A DNA stretch of 64,000 bases, taken from JBBDNC01 sp040877875. Lineage in GTDB: Bacteria; Bacteroidota; Rhodothermia; Balneolales; Balneolaceae. Positions 27,543 to 37,650 of this stretch are shown here, in pieces (position 1 is the first letter of the stretch; each line of letters starts with the position of its first letter). The notes beneath the pieces are model-generated. The model had not been told where the DNA came from, made no database searches, and saw nothing but the letters and a program-made list of their open reading frames with translations. Made by a program: the position numbers and the translations under genes. The stretch is taken from assembly GCA_040877875.1 (NCBI GenBank), contig JBBDNC010000146.1, positions 8,470-72,469 on the forward strand, read 5' to 3'.

Positions 27543-28529
27543 TTACATCCCGGAAAGGATGATTTTTCCAATATTTTGATTCTCAGCCATTCTCTCGTGG
27601 GCCTGCTCTGCATCTTCCCAGTCAAAAATCGAATCGATCACCGGACGGATTTTGCCTTCTTCCATACGTTCCATGACATAAGAATGAAAATCGCTGGTCA
27701 AGCGCATTTTATATTCTTCCGGCCTGTTTCGAAGGGTAGAGCCGCGGACAGTCAATCTTTTACGGAGCAGCGGCACCAGGTCTGCCTTTTGAACATTTGT
27801 ACCTCCCAGCATCGAGAGATATATGAGTCGTCCGTCCATCGCCAGAACCCGGATGTTTTTGTGCCAATAGGGGCTCCCGACAAAATCGATGATCAGATCT
27901 ATCCGGTTTTTGCCAAATGTTGATTCAATAACTTCGTCAAATTCTTCTTCTTTATAGTTGATCGTCAGATCGGCACCGAGTTCTTTACATAATTTTAGTT
28001 TTGAGTCCCGGCCGGCGGTGGTTACAACGTTCGCATTGAAGAGGTGTTTGGCAAGCTGAATAGCTGCTGTCCCCACTCCGCTTCCTCCTGCGTGAATAAG
28101 TACATGTTCGTTTGGAGTGATTTTGCCAAGAAGTTTAAGTGCCTGGAAAGCGGTCAAAAATGCTTCGGGAATGGCAGCGGCTTCTTCGAAACTGAACTCA
28201 ACAGGAATATGCATGGCCATGCGTTCGTGAAGAATACAATATTCTGCATATCCGCCCCCCGTGAGAAGCCCGAATACCCGATCGCCCGGTTCAAAACGGG
28301 TAACTTCTGATCCGGCCGTTTCAACGGTTCCTGCCATTTCAAGTCCCAGGATCGGAGAAGCTCCTTTTGGCGGAGGATAGTGACCTTTCTTCTGTAATAA
28401 ATCTGCACGGTTTAAGGCAGTGGCTTCGATTTTCACCAAGAGATCATGATCGCCCGGTACCGGCGTTTCATATTCCCCGGTTTTCATGATGGGTTCCTTC
28501 CCGCTATGGTCTACAAGTAACGCTTTCAT
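27543..28529 (-). CDS. NAD(P)H quinone oxidoreductase, PIG3/TP53I3-like (MDR family)
   Basis: 328-aa medium-chain dehydrogenase/reductase lacking the structural zinc site. The start ALNRADLLQKKGHYPPPKGA is characteristic of the PIG3 subgroup; the NADPH-binding motif is HAGGSGVGTAAIQLAKH. It should reduce quinones or other enones in the cytosol. It is transcribed in the same direction as uxaC, but a 140-bp gap with the uxaC operator lies between them, so it is probably not part of the uronate regulon. Confidence 0.9.
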   Translation of the reverse strand: MKALLVDHSGKEPIMKTGEYETPVPGDHDLLVKIEATALNRADLLQKKGHYPPPKGASPILGLEMAGTVETAGSEVTRFEPGDRVFGLLTGGGYAEYCILHERMAMHIPVEFSFEEAAAIPEAFLTAFQALKLLGKITPNEHVLIHAGGSGVGTAAIQLAKHLFNANVVTTAGRDSKLKLCKELGADLTINYKEEEFDEVIESTFGKNRIDLIIDFVGSPYWHKNIRVLAMDGRLIYLSMLGGTNVQKADLVPLLRKRLTVRGSTLRNRPEEYKMRLTSDFHSYVMERMEEGKIRPVIDSIFDWEDAEQAHERMAENQNIGKIILSGM

Positions 28530-28577
28530 GTTTTATAATGGAGTGAGGGTTCTGTGAATCATCCAGGCTAATCCAGG

Positions 28578-30050
28578 CTAAAAAAGAAGACGAAGGACCC
28601 GGGCCGTTAACCGGTTTATATCAGGTGATAATTCAAACCACCAGACAGGCAGCAGGAACAGCAGCAGGATACTCAGGCTTCGGACGCCTACATCCATGAT
28701 AAGGGGCAGGGCCGGGAGGGAGAGAGCCACAAAGACGGCAACAGAGCCGAACACCAGAGCCCATAACGCCGCCAGCTTGAAAGGCTGCATTGAGAATTTG
28801 ATCCAAACGAATATGAATTTGATCAAATTGTAGGCAAGGATGGATAACATGGTGGCAATTGCTGCCCCGACGATTCCATAGTTCGGAATGAGTAATAGAT
28901 TTGTACTGATGGTAAAAAATACCAACAACAGGTTGGTGAACAGATCAAATTTATAATACCTGGAAGTAATGATAATACTTCCGTTCGTACCGGTAGCCAT
29001 ATCAAAAAGTTTGCCCAGGCCGATAAAAAGAACCACCCGGCGTCCGCCGGCATAAACTTCGGGAAGGAGTGCCAGGAGAGCGTCGATATTGACCCAGATA
29101 AGCGAGAGAATAAGGATGCCCCCGATGAGCTGATTCAGGGAAGACTTTTTATAGATTTCCTCGACCTGAACCCAGTCTTTTTTCTGCAGATAGTCTGCAA
29201 TCAGCGGCGTCGCTATTTTATCAATAGCCCTTTGGGGGACGGTGATCACCGATCCGATATAGAATGCGATGGCATAGACTGCGGTTTGTTCGAGCCCGCT
29301 CATCGAACCCAGCATCATAATATCCACATTCCAGACAATCACGGTTGTGAGTCCGCCGAGCAGCGTATAAAATCCATAGGATGACATACCGCGGATGAGC
29401 TGAGTCCTCATAAAGGAGAACCGGGGAGATAATTTCAGCTCTCCCGTTTGATAGAGAGCCAGGAACAGCAGAATCGGCTGCAGGCCGTAACAGATGGTAA
29501 AGAACAGAATAAACAAGTCAAACGAGATCCAGCCGGTAAAGTAAATGCACAGCAGGAGAATAATGCTGACTCTCAGAATCACTTCATTGACCAGTGAACC
29601 GGTAGTGGAATCCCGAAGGGACCGGAGATAGCTGTTGAGTACTTCGAAATAGAGAATAAAGAAGGTAATGGGGAGGATGTAATAAAAGAATTCGACGAAC
29701 AGGGGAGACCTGTCGGCATAGAATCCGATAATGGAATCACGAAATATCCAGACCAGGATGGAAAACGCAAGAAATCCGGCCAGCGGGACAATAGTTGCGA
29801 TGAATAAGAGTCCCCGGTGACCTTTTTCCGGATTCTTGAATAAGGGGAAAAATCGAATGACGACATTGCGAATTCCAAGATGGGCAAACTGGGCTCCGAT
29901 GATGGAAGCAGACAGGAGGATCCGGGTCAGGCCATATTGATCCGCCTCCAGAATATAGGGATATAAAAACAGCGTTGTAACGGCTCCGAGAGCGATACCG
30001 ATGTAGGTATAGGCTGCGTTATAAAGGCTTTGCCGGGCTATAATTCCCAC
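28578..30050 (-). CDS. polysaccharide flippase (Wzx/MATE-like oligosaccharide flippase family)
   Basis: 490-aa inner-membrane protein with about 14 hydrophobic segments. The start SLYNAAYTYIGIALGAVTTLFLYPYIL is typical of the polysaccharide biosynthesis/flippase family, which moves lipid-linked oligosaccharide across the membrane. It begins a surface-glycan cluster with UDP-GlcNAc 2-epimerase and glycosyltransferases. Specific substrate unknown. Confidence 0.88.
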   Translation of the reverse strand: MGIIARQSLYNAAYTYIGIALGAVTTLFLYPYILEADQYGLTRILLSASIIGAQFAHLGIRNVVIRFFPLFKNPEKGHRGLLFIATIVPLAGFLAFSILVWIFRDSIIGFYADRSPLFVEFFYYILPITFFILYFEVLNSYLRSLRDSTTGSLVNEVILRVSIILLLCIYFTGWISFDLFILFFTICYGLQPILLFLALYQTGELKLSPRFSFMRTQLIRGMSSYGFYTLLGGLTTVIVWNVDIMMLGSMSGLEQTAVYAIAFYIGSVITVPQRAIDKIATPLIADYLQKKDWVQVEEIYKKSSLNQLIGGILILSLIWVNIDALLALLPEVYAGGRRVVLFIGLGKLFDMATGTNGSIIITSRYYKFDLFTNLLLVFFTISTNLLLIPNYGIVGAAIATMLSILAYNLIKFIFVWIKFSMQPFKLAALWALVFGSVAVFVALSLPALPLIMDVGVRSLSILLLFLLPVWWFELSPDINRLTARVLRLLF

Positions 30051-30128
30051 GAGGAAACAAAAGTTGATTCAGGTTGTAGGGGTGTTGGAGATTCCTTTAT
30101 ACCGGTCTGCCGGCTGGCAAACGGTTGT

Positions 30129-31220
30129 TCATATTGGTAATTCCATCAGATGGCGGACGATACGGTCGGAGGTCTTCCCATCCCAAAGTTCAGGTACTTC
30201 TCCCTTCTTCCATTTTCCGCCGGCCATTTTTTTTAACAATTCAGGGAGTTGATCGATCTCTTCAGGTTTCAAAAGGACGTTGGTCCCCAACTCGACGGTT
30301 TCGGGCCGCTCCGTACTGCTTCGCAATGTAATACAAGGGATCTTTAACACGGTCGTTTCCTCCTGGATTCCCCCGGAATCGGTTACCACACCCAGAGCAT
30401 GCCTGACCAGATAGATAAAATGTAGATACTGCATCGGATCCACAGCTATGAGATTTTCCGGAACCGTCATCTGATTCAGTGTTTTTTGGGTTCGCGGATG
30501 GACTGGAAAAATGATTTTTTTCCCTGACACCGATGAACAGATGGTCCCGAGGAGATTTGCAAATGTCTCCGGATTATCGACATTTGAGGGGCGGTGCAGC
30601 GTAAGAACCAGGTAGTTTCCTTCATTCAACTCTTCCCGGTCCCAAATTTCCGGCCGGGTGAATGAACGGCTCGGATCCAGCAGGGTATCGATCATGGTAT
30701 TGCCAACAAGGAAAATACGGTCTTTATCAAAGCCCGTTCGAATCAGATTTTGATTGGCATGCCTTGAGGTGGTAAAAGCATAGTCGGCAATCGAATCGGT
30801 TACGATCCTGTTGATTTCTTCGGGCATCTGAAGATCAAACGATCGGATTCCGGCTTCAATGTGAGCCACCCGGGTGTGCATTTTTTTGGCTACAAGGGTG
30901 CAGGCCATCGTAGAATTTACATCCCCGACAACGATGACCACGTCAGCTGGATGTTGCAGAAGCTCTTTTTCAAATTCAACCATGACTTTTGCCGTTTGGC
31001 CGGCATGACTGCCGGACCCAACTCCCAAATTCGTATCCGGGTCCGGTATCCCCAATTCATCGAAGAATACCTTGCTCAATGATTCATCGTAATGCTGTCC
31101 GGTATGAACCAGCCTGTAGCTGAGTCCGGGCCTGGATTTTTGATATTTTTTAATGGACTTAATAATCGGTGCAATTTTCATGAAATTGGGTCTTGCACCT
31201 GCCACAATAGTAATGTTCAT
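30129..31220 (-). CDS. wecB: UDP-N-acetylglucosamine 2-epimerase (non-hydrolysing)
   Basis: 363-aa cytosolic enzyme that makes UDP-ManNAc from UDP-GlcNAc for surface polysaccharides. The N-terminus MNITIVAGARPNFMKIAPII is the canonical start, so ATG 31220 is used; an in-frame ATG at 31310 would add 30 unrelated residues. Further blocks are HTGQHYDESLSKVFFDELGI, VVGDVNSTMACTLVAKK, HIEAGIRSFD and VVTDSGGIQEE. It neighbours a flippase and glycosyltransferases. Confidence 0.94.
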   Translation of the reverse strand: MNITIVAGARPNFMKIAPIIKSIKKYQKSRPGLSYRLVHTGQHYDESLSKVFFDELGIPDPDTNLGVGSGSHAGQTAKVMVEFEKELLQHPADVVIVVGDVNSTMACTLVAKKMHTRVAHIEAGIRSFDLQMPEEINRIVTDSIADYAFTTSRHANQNLIRTGFDKDRIFLVGNTMIDTLLDPSRSFTRPEIWDREELNEGNYLVLTLHRPSNVDNPETFANLLGTICSSVSGKKIIFPVHPRTQKTLNQMTVPENLIAVDPMQYLHFIYLVRHALGVVTDSGGIQEETTVLKIPCITLRSSTERPETVELGTNVLLKPEEIDQLPELLKKMAGGKWKKGEVPELWDGKTSDRIVRHLMELPI

Positions 31221-31406
31221 AATGGAATGGTATTTAACTCTTCTACAAGACGGTTTAAATAAACCGAATATTTTAATCACTTTCCGGCGACCCTCCAGCT
31301 GCGCCGGCAAAAATCATCGATCGGGTCGGGTTATGGTTTATAAAATAGAAATTGTAAACTATTCTATTCATAACCGTAAAAAACCAAAGGTATTGATATT
31401 CCCGGA

Positions 31407-32651
31407 ATGAAGCAGAATTCAATTATGCCCGGCAAGAAAATAGGCATGGTCCTCAATTCATTTTATCCGAGCGATATCCGGGTAAAAAAAGAAGCCCGAA
31501 CGCTGTTGGATGCAGGGTACCAGGTATTCCTCTTGTGTTACAGAAGGAAAGGTCAGAAGGAATACGAAATCCTGGAGGGGATTCACATTCAAAGGGTGTA
31601 TATAGGCGAGAGCAAATGGATGGAAGGTATCTGGGATGTGGTGAATTCGTGTTTCTTTTATCATCCGGTCATCGGAAGGGCGCTCAAGAAGTTTATCGGG
31701 CGTTATGGTCTGCACATTCTGCATGTACATGATCTGCCGTTGGCAGGTACGGCTATAAGAATGGCCGGCAGGCACAATGTCAGATTGGTTCTGGATTTCC
31801 ATGAGAACTATCCTGAAGCCATGAAAGTCTGGTTTAACTGGCGGAAAAATCCGGTGATCCGGTTAAAAAACCGGTTATTTTTTAATTACCGACGCTGGTT
31901 CGAATTTGAAAAAAGAGCGGTAACTGCGGCTGACCGGGTCATTGCGGTCGTGGATGAAATGAAGCAGAGGCTGATCCGGGATCATCAGCTCCCTGAAAGC
32001 GATATTACCGTTCTTCCCAATTCGGAATCAAAGGATTTCATTACAAAACGGGTGGATGAAGATGTGTATGGAGAACTTGCGGATAAATATATCCTGCTTT
32101 ATGCCGGGTATATCGGACCTCACAGGGGAGTTGATACCGTGATTCAGGCTATGGGGCACCTCAGGCCTTATCTTGATGAGATCTATTTTGTGGTAGTCGG
32201 CACAGCCAGCCGGGATGTGATGAATGAATTGAGAGAGATGGCGTGTGAATTGGGTGTGGACAGCAATGTGGTATTCAAGGGATATCAGCCCTTCGATCGA
32301 TTTTATTCCTATATGTCGCAAGCTTCAGTCAATGTTATTCCTCACAAAAAAAATGGTCACACCGACCACACGATTCCCCACAAAATTTATCAGGCCATGA
32401 TGACCGGCAAACCGGTTTTGGCCAGTTCATGTGATCCTTTGGAGCGAACAGTCAGGGAGCATCAAAGCGGAGAAGTCTTTGAATCGGAGAACGCGTCGGA
32501 CTGTGCGCAAAAGATCCTGAGGCTGTACCGGGACCGGAACTATGCTGCGAGGCTGGGCAGGAACGGGAAAACGGCTACTGTGGAGGGGACATTGAACTGG
32601 GAGTCGGATGCCCGGGCTCTTCTTGAATTATATGAAGAGTTACTGGGTTAA
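31407..32651 (+). CDS. glycosyltransferase family 4
   Basis: 414-aa GT-B fold glycosyltransferase. The N-terminal domain has MVLNSFYPSDIRVKKEARTL and HVHDLPLAGTAI; the C-terminal nucleotide-sugar domain has YILLYAGYIGPHRGVDTVIQAM and the EX7E-type region ending TIPHKIYQAMMTGKPVLAS. It is likely to add a sugar to a surface polysaccharide. It is the only plus-strand gene of the cluster and faces away from wecB, with the promoters in the 186-bp gap. Confidence 0.88.
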   Translation: MKQNSIMPGKKIGMVLNSFYPSDIRVKKEARTLLDAGYQVFLLCYRRKGQKEYEILEGIHIQRVYIGESKWMEGIWDVVNSCFFYHPVIGRALKKFIGRYGLHILHVHDLPLAGTAIRMAGRHNVRLVLDFHENYPEAMKVWFNWRKNPVIRLKNRLFFNYRRWFEFEKRAVTAADRVIAVVDEMKQRLIRDHQLPESDITVLPNSESKDFITKRVDEDVYGELADKYILLYAGYIGPHRGVDTVIQAMGHLRPYLDEIYFVVVGTASRDVMNELREMACELGVDSNVVFKGYQPFDRFYSYMSQASVNVIPHKKNGHTDHTIPHKIYQAMMTGKPVLASSCDPLERTVREHQSGEVFESENASDCAQKILRLYRDRNYAARLGRNGKTATVEGTLNWESDARALLELYEELLG

Positions 32652-32671
32652 AAGGGGCCGTTGCCGGTCAG

Positions 32672-33211
32672 TCAGCGTTTCACCGCTTCTACAATATACC
32701 AGCGCGGATAAAAACGTCTTAGAAGCGGGCGAATCCCGATTTTCCCTACCGGATTTGTCCATTTCTCCCATCGTAGAATTTCCCAGCCTGAGTGATCCAG
32801 AAGCCAGTCGAACTGCCAGACTTCAAATTCGTGAAAATGACGGTCCCACGGGTCGTCCGGATTTTTATATGCCGAAGCAAACCACAGATCGAGTGGCACC
32901 GATGCAAACAGCCGTTGGCCCGGCACGTTTTCGAGAACGGACAGCGGATTCAGCAAATGCTCAAGTATTTCAAAGGCCGTACAAATTTCAGCTTCATCAT
33001 ATCGATTTAATTTTTCAGGGCTGCGGTCCAGGTCGAAATTTGTGTTCCGGACCGTATACCCTTTCCCTTCCAGGATTTTTGAAAACGAATTTTCTGCTCC
33101 GAGATCCAGGATGGATGCCGGCGGAGTGAGACTCTGCTCCATGAATTCGAGGGTGAGTCGGTATCGCCGCTGAAGTGAGGCGTTATGGTTGTTTTTCAGG
33201 TCTTGTCTCAT
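32672..33211 (-). CDS. class I SAM-dependent methyltransferase
   Basis: 179-aa methyltransferase. Motif I is ILDLGAENSFSKILEGKG and a later motif is AFEILEHLLNPLSVL. The protein is short but complete for the Methyltransf_11/23 type. Its ATG directly follows the stop of the upstream glycosyltransferase gene, so the two are translated together. It may methylate a sugar or lipid intermediate of the surface polysaccharide; substrate unknown. Confidence 0.82.
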   Translation of the reverse strand: MRQDLKNNHNASLQRRYRLTLEFMEQSLTPPASILDLGAENSFSKILEGKGYTVRNTNFDLDRSPEKLNRYDEAEICTAFEILEHLLNPLSVLENVPGQRLFASVPLDLWFASAYKNPDDPWDRHFHEFEVWQFDWLLDHSGWEILRWEKWTNPVGKIGIRPLLRRFYPRWYIVEAVKR

Positions 33212-34501
33212 TCAGAGCTCCTGTTGGTTGTGAATCATTTTTGCCAGGGATTCAGTTAATCGGAGTCGGGAGTAAGGATGATGTCTGTCAGCTCGTTTTT
33301 GGCCGGGGGCCGGCAGCCGGTTAATGAGGGTTTCAATGCCGCTTTTTATTTTTTCAACATCTCTAAACGGACAAATGACCCCGGCCTGTTGATCCCGGAC
33401 GATCCGGGCAGCATCTCCGTCTTCAGGGCCCAATAGCAGAATCGGTGTTCCCGAACCAAAATATTCGAATAGTTTGCCGGGAATATGATGACGGATATCC
33501 GGCACGTCCGGAAGACAGAGCAAGAGGATATGGGCACGAACCATTTCATTTAGCGCCTCGAGATGGGGCAAATAATTCCGAAAACTTACAATTTGTTCCA
33601 GTCCGAGTTGGCGGACGGTTTCGGGCAGCTTGCGATGGACATGCCCTATGAATTCTACCATCACTTCTGTTTTTTTGTCGGCAGTGAGTTGTTGAATTGC
33701 TTTGAGAAATCCGGCCGGGATGGACGCTTCGCCAATACTGCCTGTATGACGGATTAAAAAAGGGGGCGGATGGGGCGGTTCCTGGTTTATTTGTCTGAAA
33801 TCATCAGGATCGAAACCGTTGGTGATCACATGATAGGCGCGTTCCTCGACCTGCCGGAGTTGTTCTGCCTGGGAATGTGTGACGACGATCATCTCGTCAG
33901 CGCTTCTGAGTACGGATTTCTCCAGTTTTTTGTCGATTTGTTCTGTGAGCTTCGTTCTCGGTAAAATCTGGTTATAATAAATATCTGACCACGGATCCCG
34001 AAAATCTGCAAACCATCGAACTCCGGTACGTTTTTGAACATATTTCCCGATAAAGTGTACGGAGTGTGGAGGGCCGGTCGTGATGACCGTCCGGATATCG
34101 AGTGAGCGAATCAGTTCTTCGGCTTTCCGCCTTGCCGTCAGCAACCATCCCACGCGGGCATCGGGAATAAACAGGTTGGCACGGATCCAGCTTCCCGCTT
34201 TGGAAATCAAGTTGTCTCCCTCCAGTTCCGTTGTGGGTTTAATGGTATCCGGCTTTTTGCCGGCCAGTCCGGCATATATTCCGAACGGTTCCAGGGTCTT
34301 CGTTTTAAAGACCTGGACAGGATCCGTCAATTCTTTCTCCAGAGTTAAATCCTGAATGGGATAAGTCGGGTTTTTTACTGTGAGAATGACCGGCTCGATA
34401 TCAAACCGGGGCAGGTACTTGGCAAACTTCAAGTACCGTTGAACGCCGGCCCCTCCGCTGGGAGGCCAGTAATAGGTTGCGATGAGTACCTTGGTTTTCA
34501 T
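33212..34501 (-). CDS. glycosyltransferase family 4
   Basis: 429-aa GT4-like enzyme. The start VLIATYYWPPSGGAGVQRYLKFAKYL is characteristic, and the C-terminal donor-binding part includes IPGKLFEYFGSGTPILLLGPEDGDAARIV. It precedes the methyltransferase gene with no gap and follows the YfhO gene by 39 bp, so these three probably form an operon for surface-glycan assembly. Confidence 0.88.
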   Translation of the reverse strand: MKTKVLIATYYWPPSGGAGVQRYLKFAKYLPRFDIEPVILTVKNPTYPIQDLTLEKELTDPVQVFKTKTLEPFGIYAGLAGKKPDTIKPTTELEGDNLISKAGSWIRANLFIPDARVGWLLTARRKAEELIRSLDIRTVITTGPPHSVHFIGKYVQKRTGVRWFADFRDPWSDIYYNQILPRTKLTEQIDKKLEKSVLRSADEMIVVTHSQAEQLRQVEERAYHVITNGFDPDDFRQINQEPPHPPPFLIRHTGSIGEASIPAGFLKAIQQLTADKKTEVMVEFIGHVHRKLPETVRQLGLEQIVSFRNYLPHLEALNEMVRAHILLLCLPDVPDIRHHIPGKLFEYFGSGTPILLLGPEDGDAARIVRDQQAGVICPFRDVEKIKSGIETLINRLPAPGQKRADRHHPYSRLRLTESLAKMIHNQQEL

Positions 34502-34540
34502 CTGTCAGGCTGCATGCGTTCTGCCGGTTTATTTTGAAAT

Positions 34541-37042
34541 TTACTTCCCCGTTTGTTGTTTTTCCCGGCGTTTCCAGCTTGTTGCCAATAAAACGATCCC
34601 GATCAGCCACTGGAGGCCATTTGCCGCCCAGCTTATTCGTGAACCCCAGATGTGTGATGAGGGATTGAATGTTAGTTCGAGTGTGTGTGACCCCGCAGGT
34701 ATTTCAAAACCCCGGAGCAGATAGTTGGTTTTATGGATGGGGATCTCTTCTCCGTTTAATATTGCCGTCCACCCCTCCGGATAGTAGATTTCGCCCAACA
34801 CCAGGAAGCCCGGTTCATTTCTTTCGAGAGTCAGTACAATCTTTCGGGCCTGGTAGGTTTCGACGTGAACCTCAGAGGCCGGGTCTGTAGATTCAACCGG
34901 ATGTAACGGTTGATCGGATTCAACAATAGCGGTTTGCCGGGGATCGAAGCCGCTTTCGGGAAGTATTTGTCTGAAAGCTTCCCGGGGGGAGCCGGCCATA
35001 CGGATTTGTTCCACAAACCAGGCTTTGGGCAGCACATTTTCATTTTCAAATACCCGGTCTTCATTTTCAGAATAGACTTCGGTGAAGCCGGTCAGGGGAA
35101 TATTCCGTCGCGCGGTGATAAATTTGACATTCAGCATATCCAATACAGCTGTATTAAGGCCTTGGGGTCCGGCGAAAAGCCCCTGGTCGATCACATCCTG
35201 TATAAGACTCAATTTGGCACCGGAATATCCCCCGATGGTCGGGTAAAAGTAGCTGGGAATGGCATTGTTGAAGGGGTTGCTATCCAGGGGGAAAACACGG
35301 TATGGATAGCCTTCCGGATCGTTGATGTGATTCCTGATATATTGATCGACCGGACGTTCCTGCTGTTCAATGACATCGGTAAGTTCGAGCCGGGCGGGCA
35401 CTTGTGACTCTTCACCGATATACCGGTTGCCGACGGTCAGCATGTCAAACGAAGCCAGTAGAATCAGGGATAGCCAGAGAAACCCCGCGCTTATTTTGGT
35501 TTGGATAAACATGAGGATCAATACCGATGCCACCCCGGCGATCAACAGGTACCTCAGGGTATCGTTCCGGGCCAATTCACGCCGCTCGGGTTTGAACCGG
35601 GATTCAATAATCTGGCTTGTTCGCTGCTGGACTTGTCGGTTGTCCGGAGAGAGATCGTTCTGGGTGGCAATTTGCCGGGCTACGTATTCCCGCTCCCTGC
35701 TACTTTCGAACGTCAGGAACGTATTGGCCAGCAAAAGGATGAGCAATCCGGTTCCCAAAGCAGTCCCGATAGGCAAATACAGTTTTTTAATTCCCTGTTT
35801 TCCCTCCCTGAGTAGGTGAAAGCATGCTTGGAGCCCGTACATGGCAATTACAGAAAAACAGAAAACGGTAACGATGAGCCACATTTCAGGAGTCCTGAAT
35901 TTGTCAAAGCCCGGCAGGATATTGAACCAGAGTTCATTCAGCGGAAAATGATACCCCCAGGAGAAAGACAGGGTGAGGAGGCCGGTTCCGAGAAACACAT
36001 ACACAATCGGTTTCCTGTTTCGGAACAGCGCAATAAAAAATAAGAGAAGTGCAATGGCTCCCATATAGTGGGGCCCACTTGTACCCGGCTTCTCCCCCCA
36101 ATAGGCCAGCCCGCTGTCTCCGCCAAAGAGGTTGGGAATCACAAGGGTCAGGGATTCCAGGATACCCTGCGACCATCTGAAGGCATATTCCAGGTCCAGG
36201 CCGCCGCCGGTGGCCGCATCGGCGATCATCGATCCACCGCGGATGCTGTAGGGAGAATATTCTATCAGCCGAAGGTATTGTTCGGCCGATCCGAGAAAGC
36301 CAAGAAGGACGGCCGCAGTGATCAGGCCCGATATTTTAACCCATTCAAAGAGCCGCTCGTTCTTGTAAAAACGCCAGGTATCATAGAAGAAAAGCCCGGC
36401 AAAAAGATAGACGAAGTAGTACGTCACCTGGGGATGGCCGGCCCGGAATTCAAGAGTTGCTGCAATGGCAAACAGAAAAAATCCCCACCCCCGTTTATCC
36501 GAGCGGGTTAACAGCCAGTATCCCGCCAGCATCCAGGGGATAAAAGAATACGCGATAAATTTTATGTTATGACCGGCTCCGATGATGATAGGAATGTAAG
36601 TCGTGAAACTGATGAATATGGAGCCAAGTGCGGATGTGAGCGGTCGAAACCCCTGAAGGATAAAAAAGAAGTAGGTGCCTCCGAGTAAAACCCAGTAGGG
36701 AACGGCCGGCCAAATGGAGCGGAGCTGACCCAATACCATGTTGTCCAGATGAGGGACGGATTTGGATACGTGGACCACGTAGGCCGGCATACCGCCAAAT
36801 AAATTTGTGGACCAGAGGGGTTCTTCACCGTCGTGTTGGGCCCGGTGTTCGAAAATGGATTCTGCACTCGCCCGCCACTGAATCGTATCCTGCCCCATAA
36901 ACTGCTGATCTCCCAGGATCGTTGTGTGAAAAAGGATGACAGGGAGAAGGAGCAGGATTCCAAGCGCTAAAACGTGCTGTTTTTGTGTAGACAGACGGCT
37001 CACAAAATCCTGCTTGAGTTCGGAAGGTTTTTTACGGGCCAT
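34541..37042 (-). CDS. YfhO family membrane protein
   Basis: 833-aa inner-membrane protein with about a dozen transmembrane helices and a large C-terminal extracytoplasmic domain before the last helix (SSHIWGSRISWAANGLQWLIGIVLLATSW). The GT-C-like features include the early acidic loop GQDTIQWRASAESIFEH and LWSTNLFGGMPAYV. YfhO proteins are implicated in glycosylating lipoteichoic acid or other envelope polymers in Gram-positives; in this lineage the role is unknown but presumably polyprenyl-phosphate-sugar dependent glycosylation. It leads the operon with the GT4 and methyltransferase genes. Confidence 0.87.
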   Translation of the reverse strand: MARKKPSELKQDFVSRLSTQKQHVLALGILLLLPVILFHTTILGDQQFMGQDTIQWRASAESIFEHRAQHDGEEPLWSTNLFGGMPAYVVHVSKSVPHLDNMVLGQLRSIWPAVPYWVLLGGTYFFFILQGFRPLTSALGSIFISFTTYIPIIIGAGHNIKFIAYSFIPWMLAGYWLLTRSDKRGWGFFLFAIAATLEFRAGHPQVTYYFVYLFAGLFFYDTWRFYKNERLFEWVKISGLITAAVLLGFLGSAEQYLRLIEYSPYSIRGGSMIADAATGGGLDLEYAFRWSQGILESLTLVIPNLFGGDSGLAYWGEKPGTSGPHYMGAIALLLFFIALFRNRKPIVYVFLGTGLLTLSFSWGYHFPLNELWFNILPGFDKFRTPEMWLIVTVFCFSVIAMYGLQACFHLLREGKQGIKKLYLPIGTALGTGLLILLLANTFLTFESSREREYVARQIATQNDLSPDNRQVQQRTSQIIESRFKPERRELARNDTLRYLLIAGVASVLILMFIQTKISAGFLWLSLILLASFDMLTVGNRYIGEESQVPARLELTDVIEQQERPVDQYIRNHINDPEGYPYRVFPLDSNPFNNAIPSYFYPTIGGYSGAKLSLIQDVIDQGLFAGPQGLNTAVLDMLNVKFITARRNIPLTGFTEVYSENEDRVFENENVLPKAWFVEQIRMAGSPREAFRQILPESGFDPRQTAIVESDQPLHPVESTDPASEVHVETYQARKIVLTLERNEPGFLVLGEIYYPEGWTAILNGEEIPIHKTNYLLRGFEIPAGSHTLELTFNPSSHIWGSRISWAANGLQWLIGIVLLATSWKRREKQQTGK

Positions 37043-37166
37043 AGATTTTCGCGTTGGTCAGCGTTTCACGCAAAAGAATGAAATGACTTCACTGCGTACG
37101 TAAAGTCGTTTAATTGGAATGGTTCAGGCGGAGAGTCTATTTCTGCTTTTACAGTTGTGCCGGGGT

Positions 37167-37454
37167 TTATTCGATCACTCTCGGGACCCGGAAATAATCA
37201 GAGTCGGCATCCGGCGCATTTTTTAGGGCATCCTCATGAGAGAGGGGTTCTTTGGCTTCGTCTTTGCGAAAATGGGCATTCATTTCAGTTACATGTTCCA
37301 GCGGTTCAACGTCCGATGTGTCGAGTTCGTTGAGGGTTTCCATATATTCCAGAATCCGGTTCATATCACTTTTCAGGTCCTCCACTTCCTCCCCTGTAAG
37401 TTGAAGACGAGCCAGGTTCGCCACGTAACGTACTTCATTGTTTGATACCGCCAT
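37167..37454 (-). CDS. gatC: Asp-tRNA(Asn)/Glu-tRNA(Gln) amidotransferase subunit C
   Basis: 95-aa GatC, the small stabilising subunit of the GatCAB complex that makes Gln-tRNA or Asn-tRNA by transamidation. The sequence follows the family along its length: VRYVANLARLQLTGEEVEDL, MNRILEYMETLNELDTSDVEP and the C-terminal YFRVPRVIE. gatA and gatB are not adjacent, so the operon is split. Confidence 0.93.
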   Translation of the reverse strand: MAVSNNEVRYVANLARLQLTGEEVEDLKSDMNRILEYMETLNELDTSDVEPLEHVTEMNAHFRKDEAKEPLSHEDALKNAPDADSDYFRVPRVIE

Positions 37455-37650
37455 AAAAAATCGGATAAAAATGAATGATTTTGTTTAAAACATAAATTTA
37501 ATAAACATTTCTGGAAAAACGCAGGATGTAAAACGTAAAGTTCAGTTCACGGTTTTGAAGGGGAGGCGATGGTTGCGACTCTTGAGACCTCTACCCGGCA
37601 GGTAAAATTCCATGAGTTATAAATCATCCCGACATCCTTTTTTCTTTCTA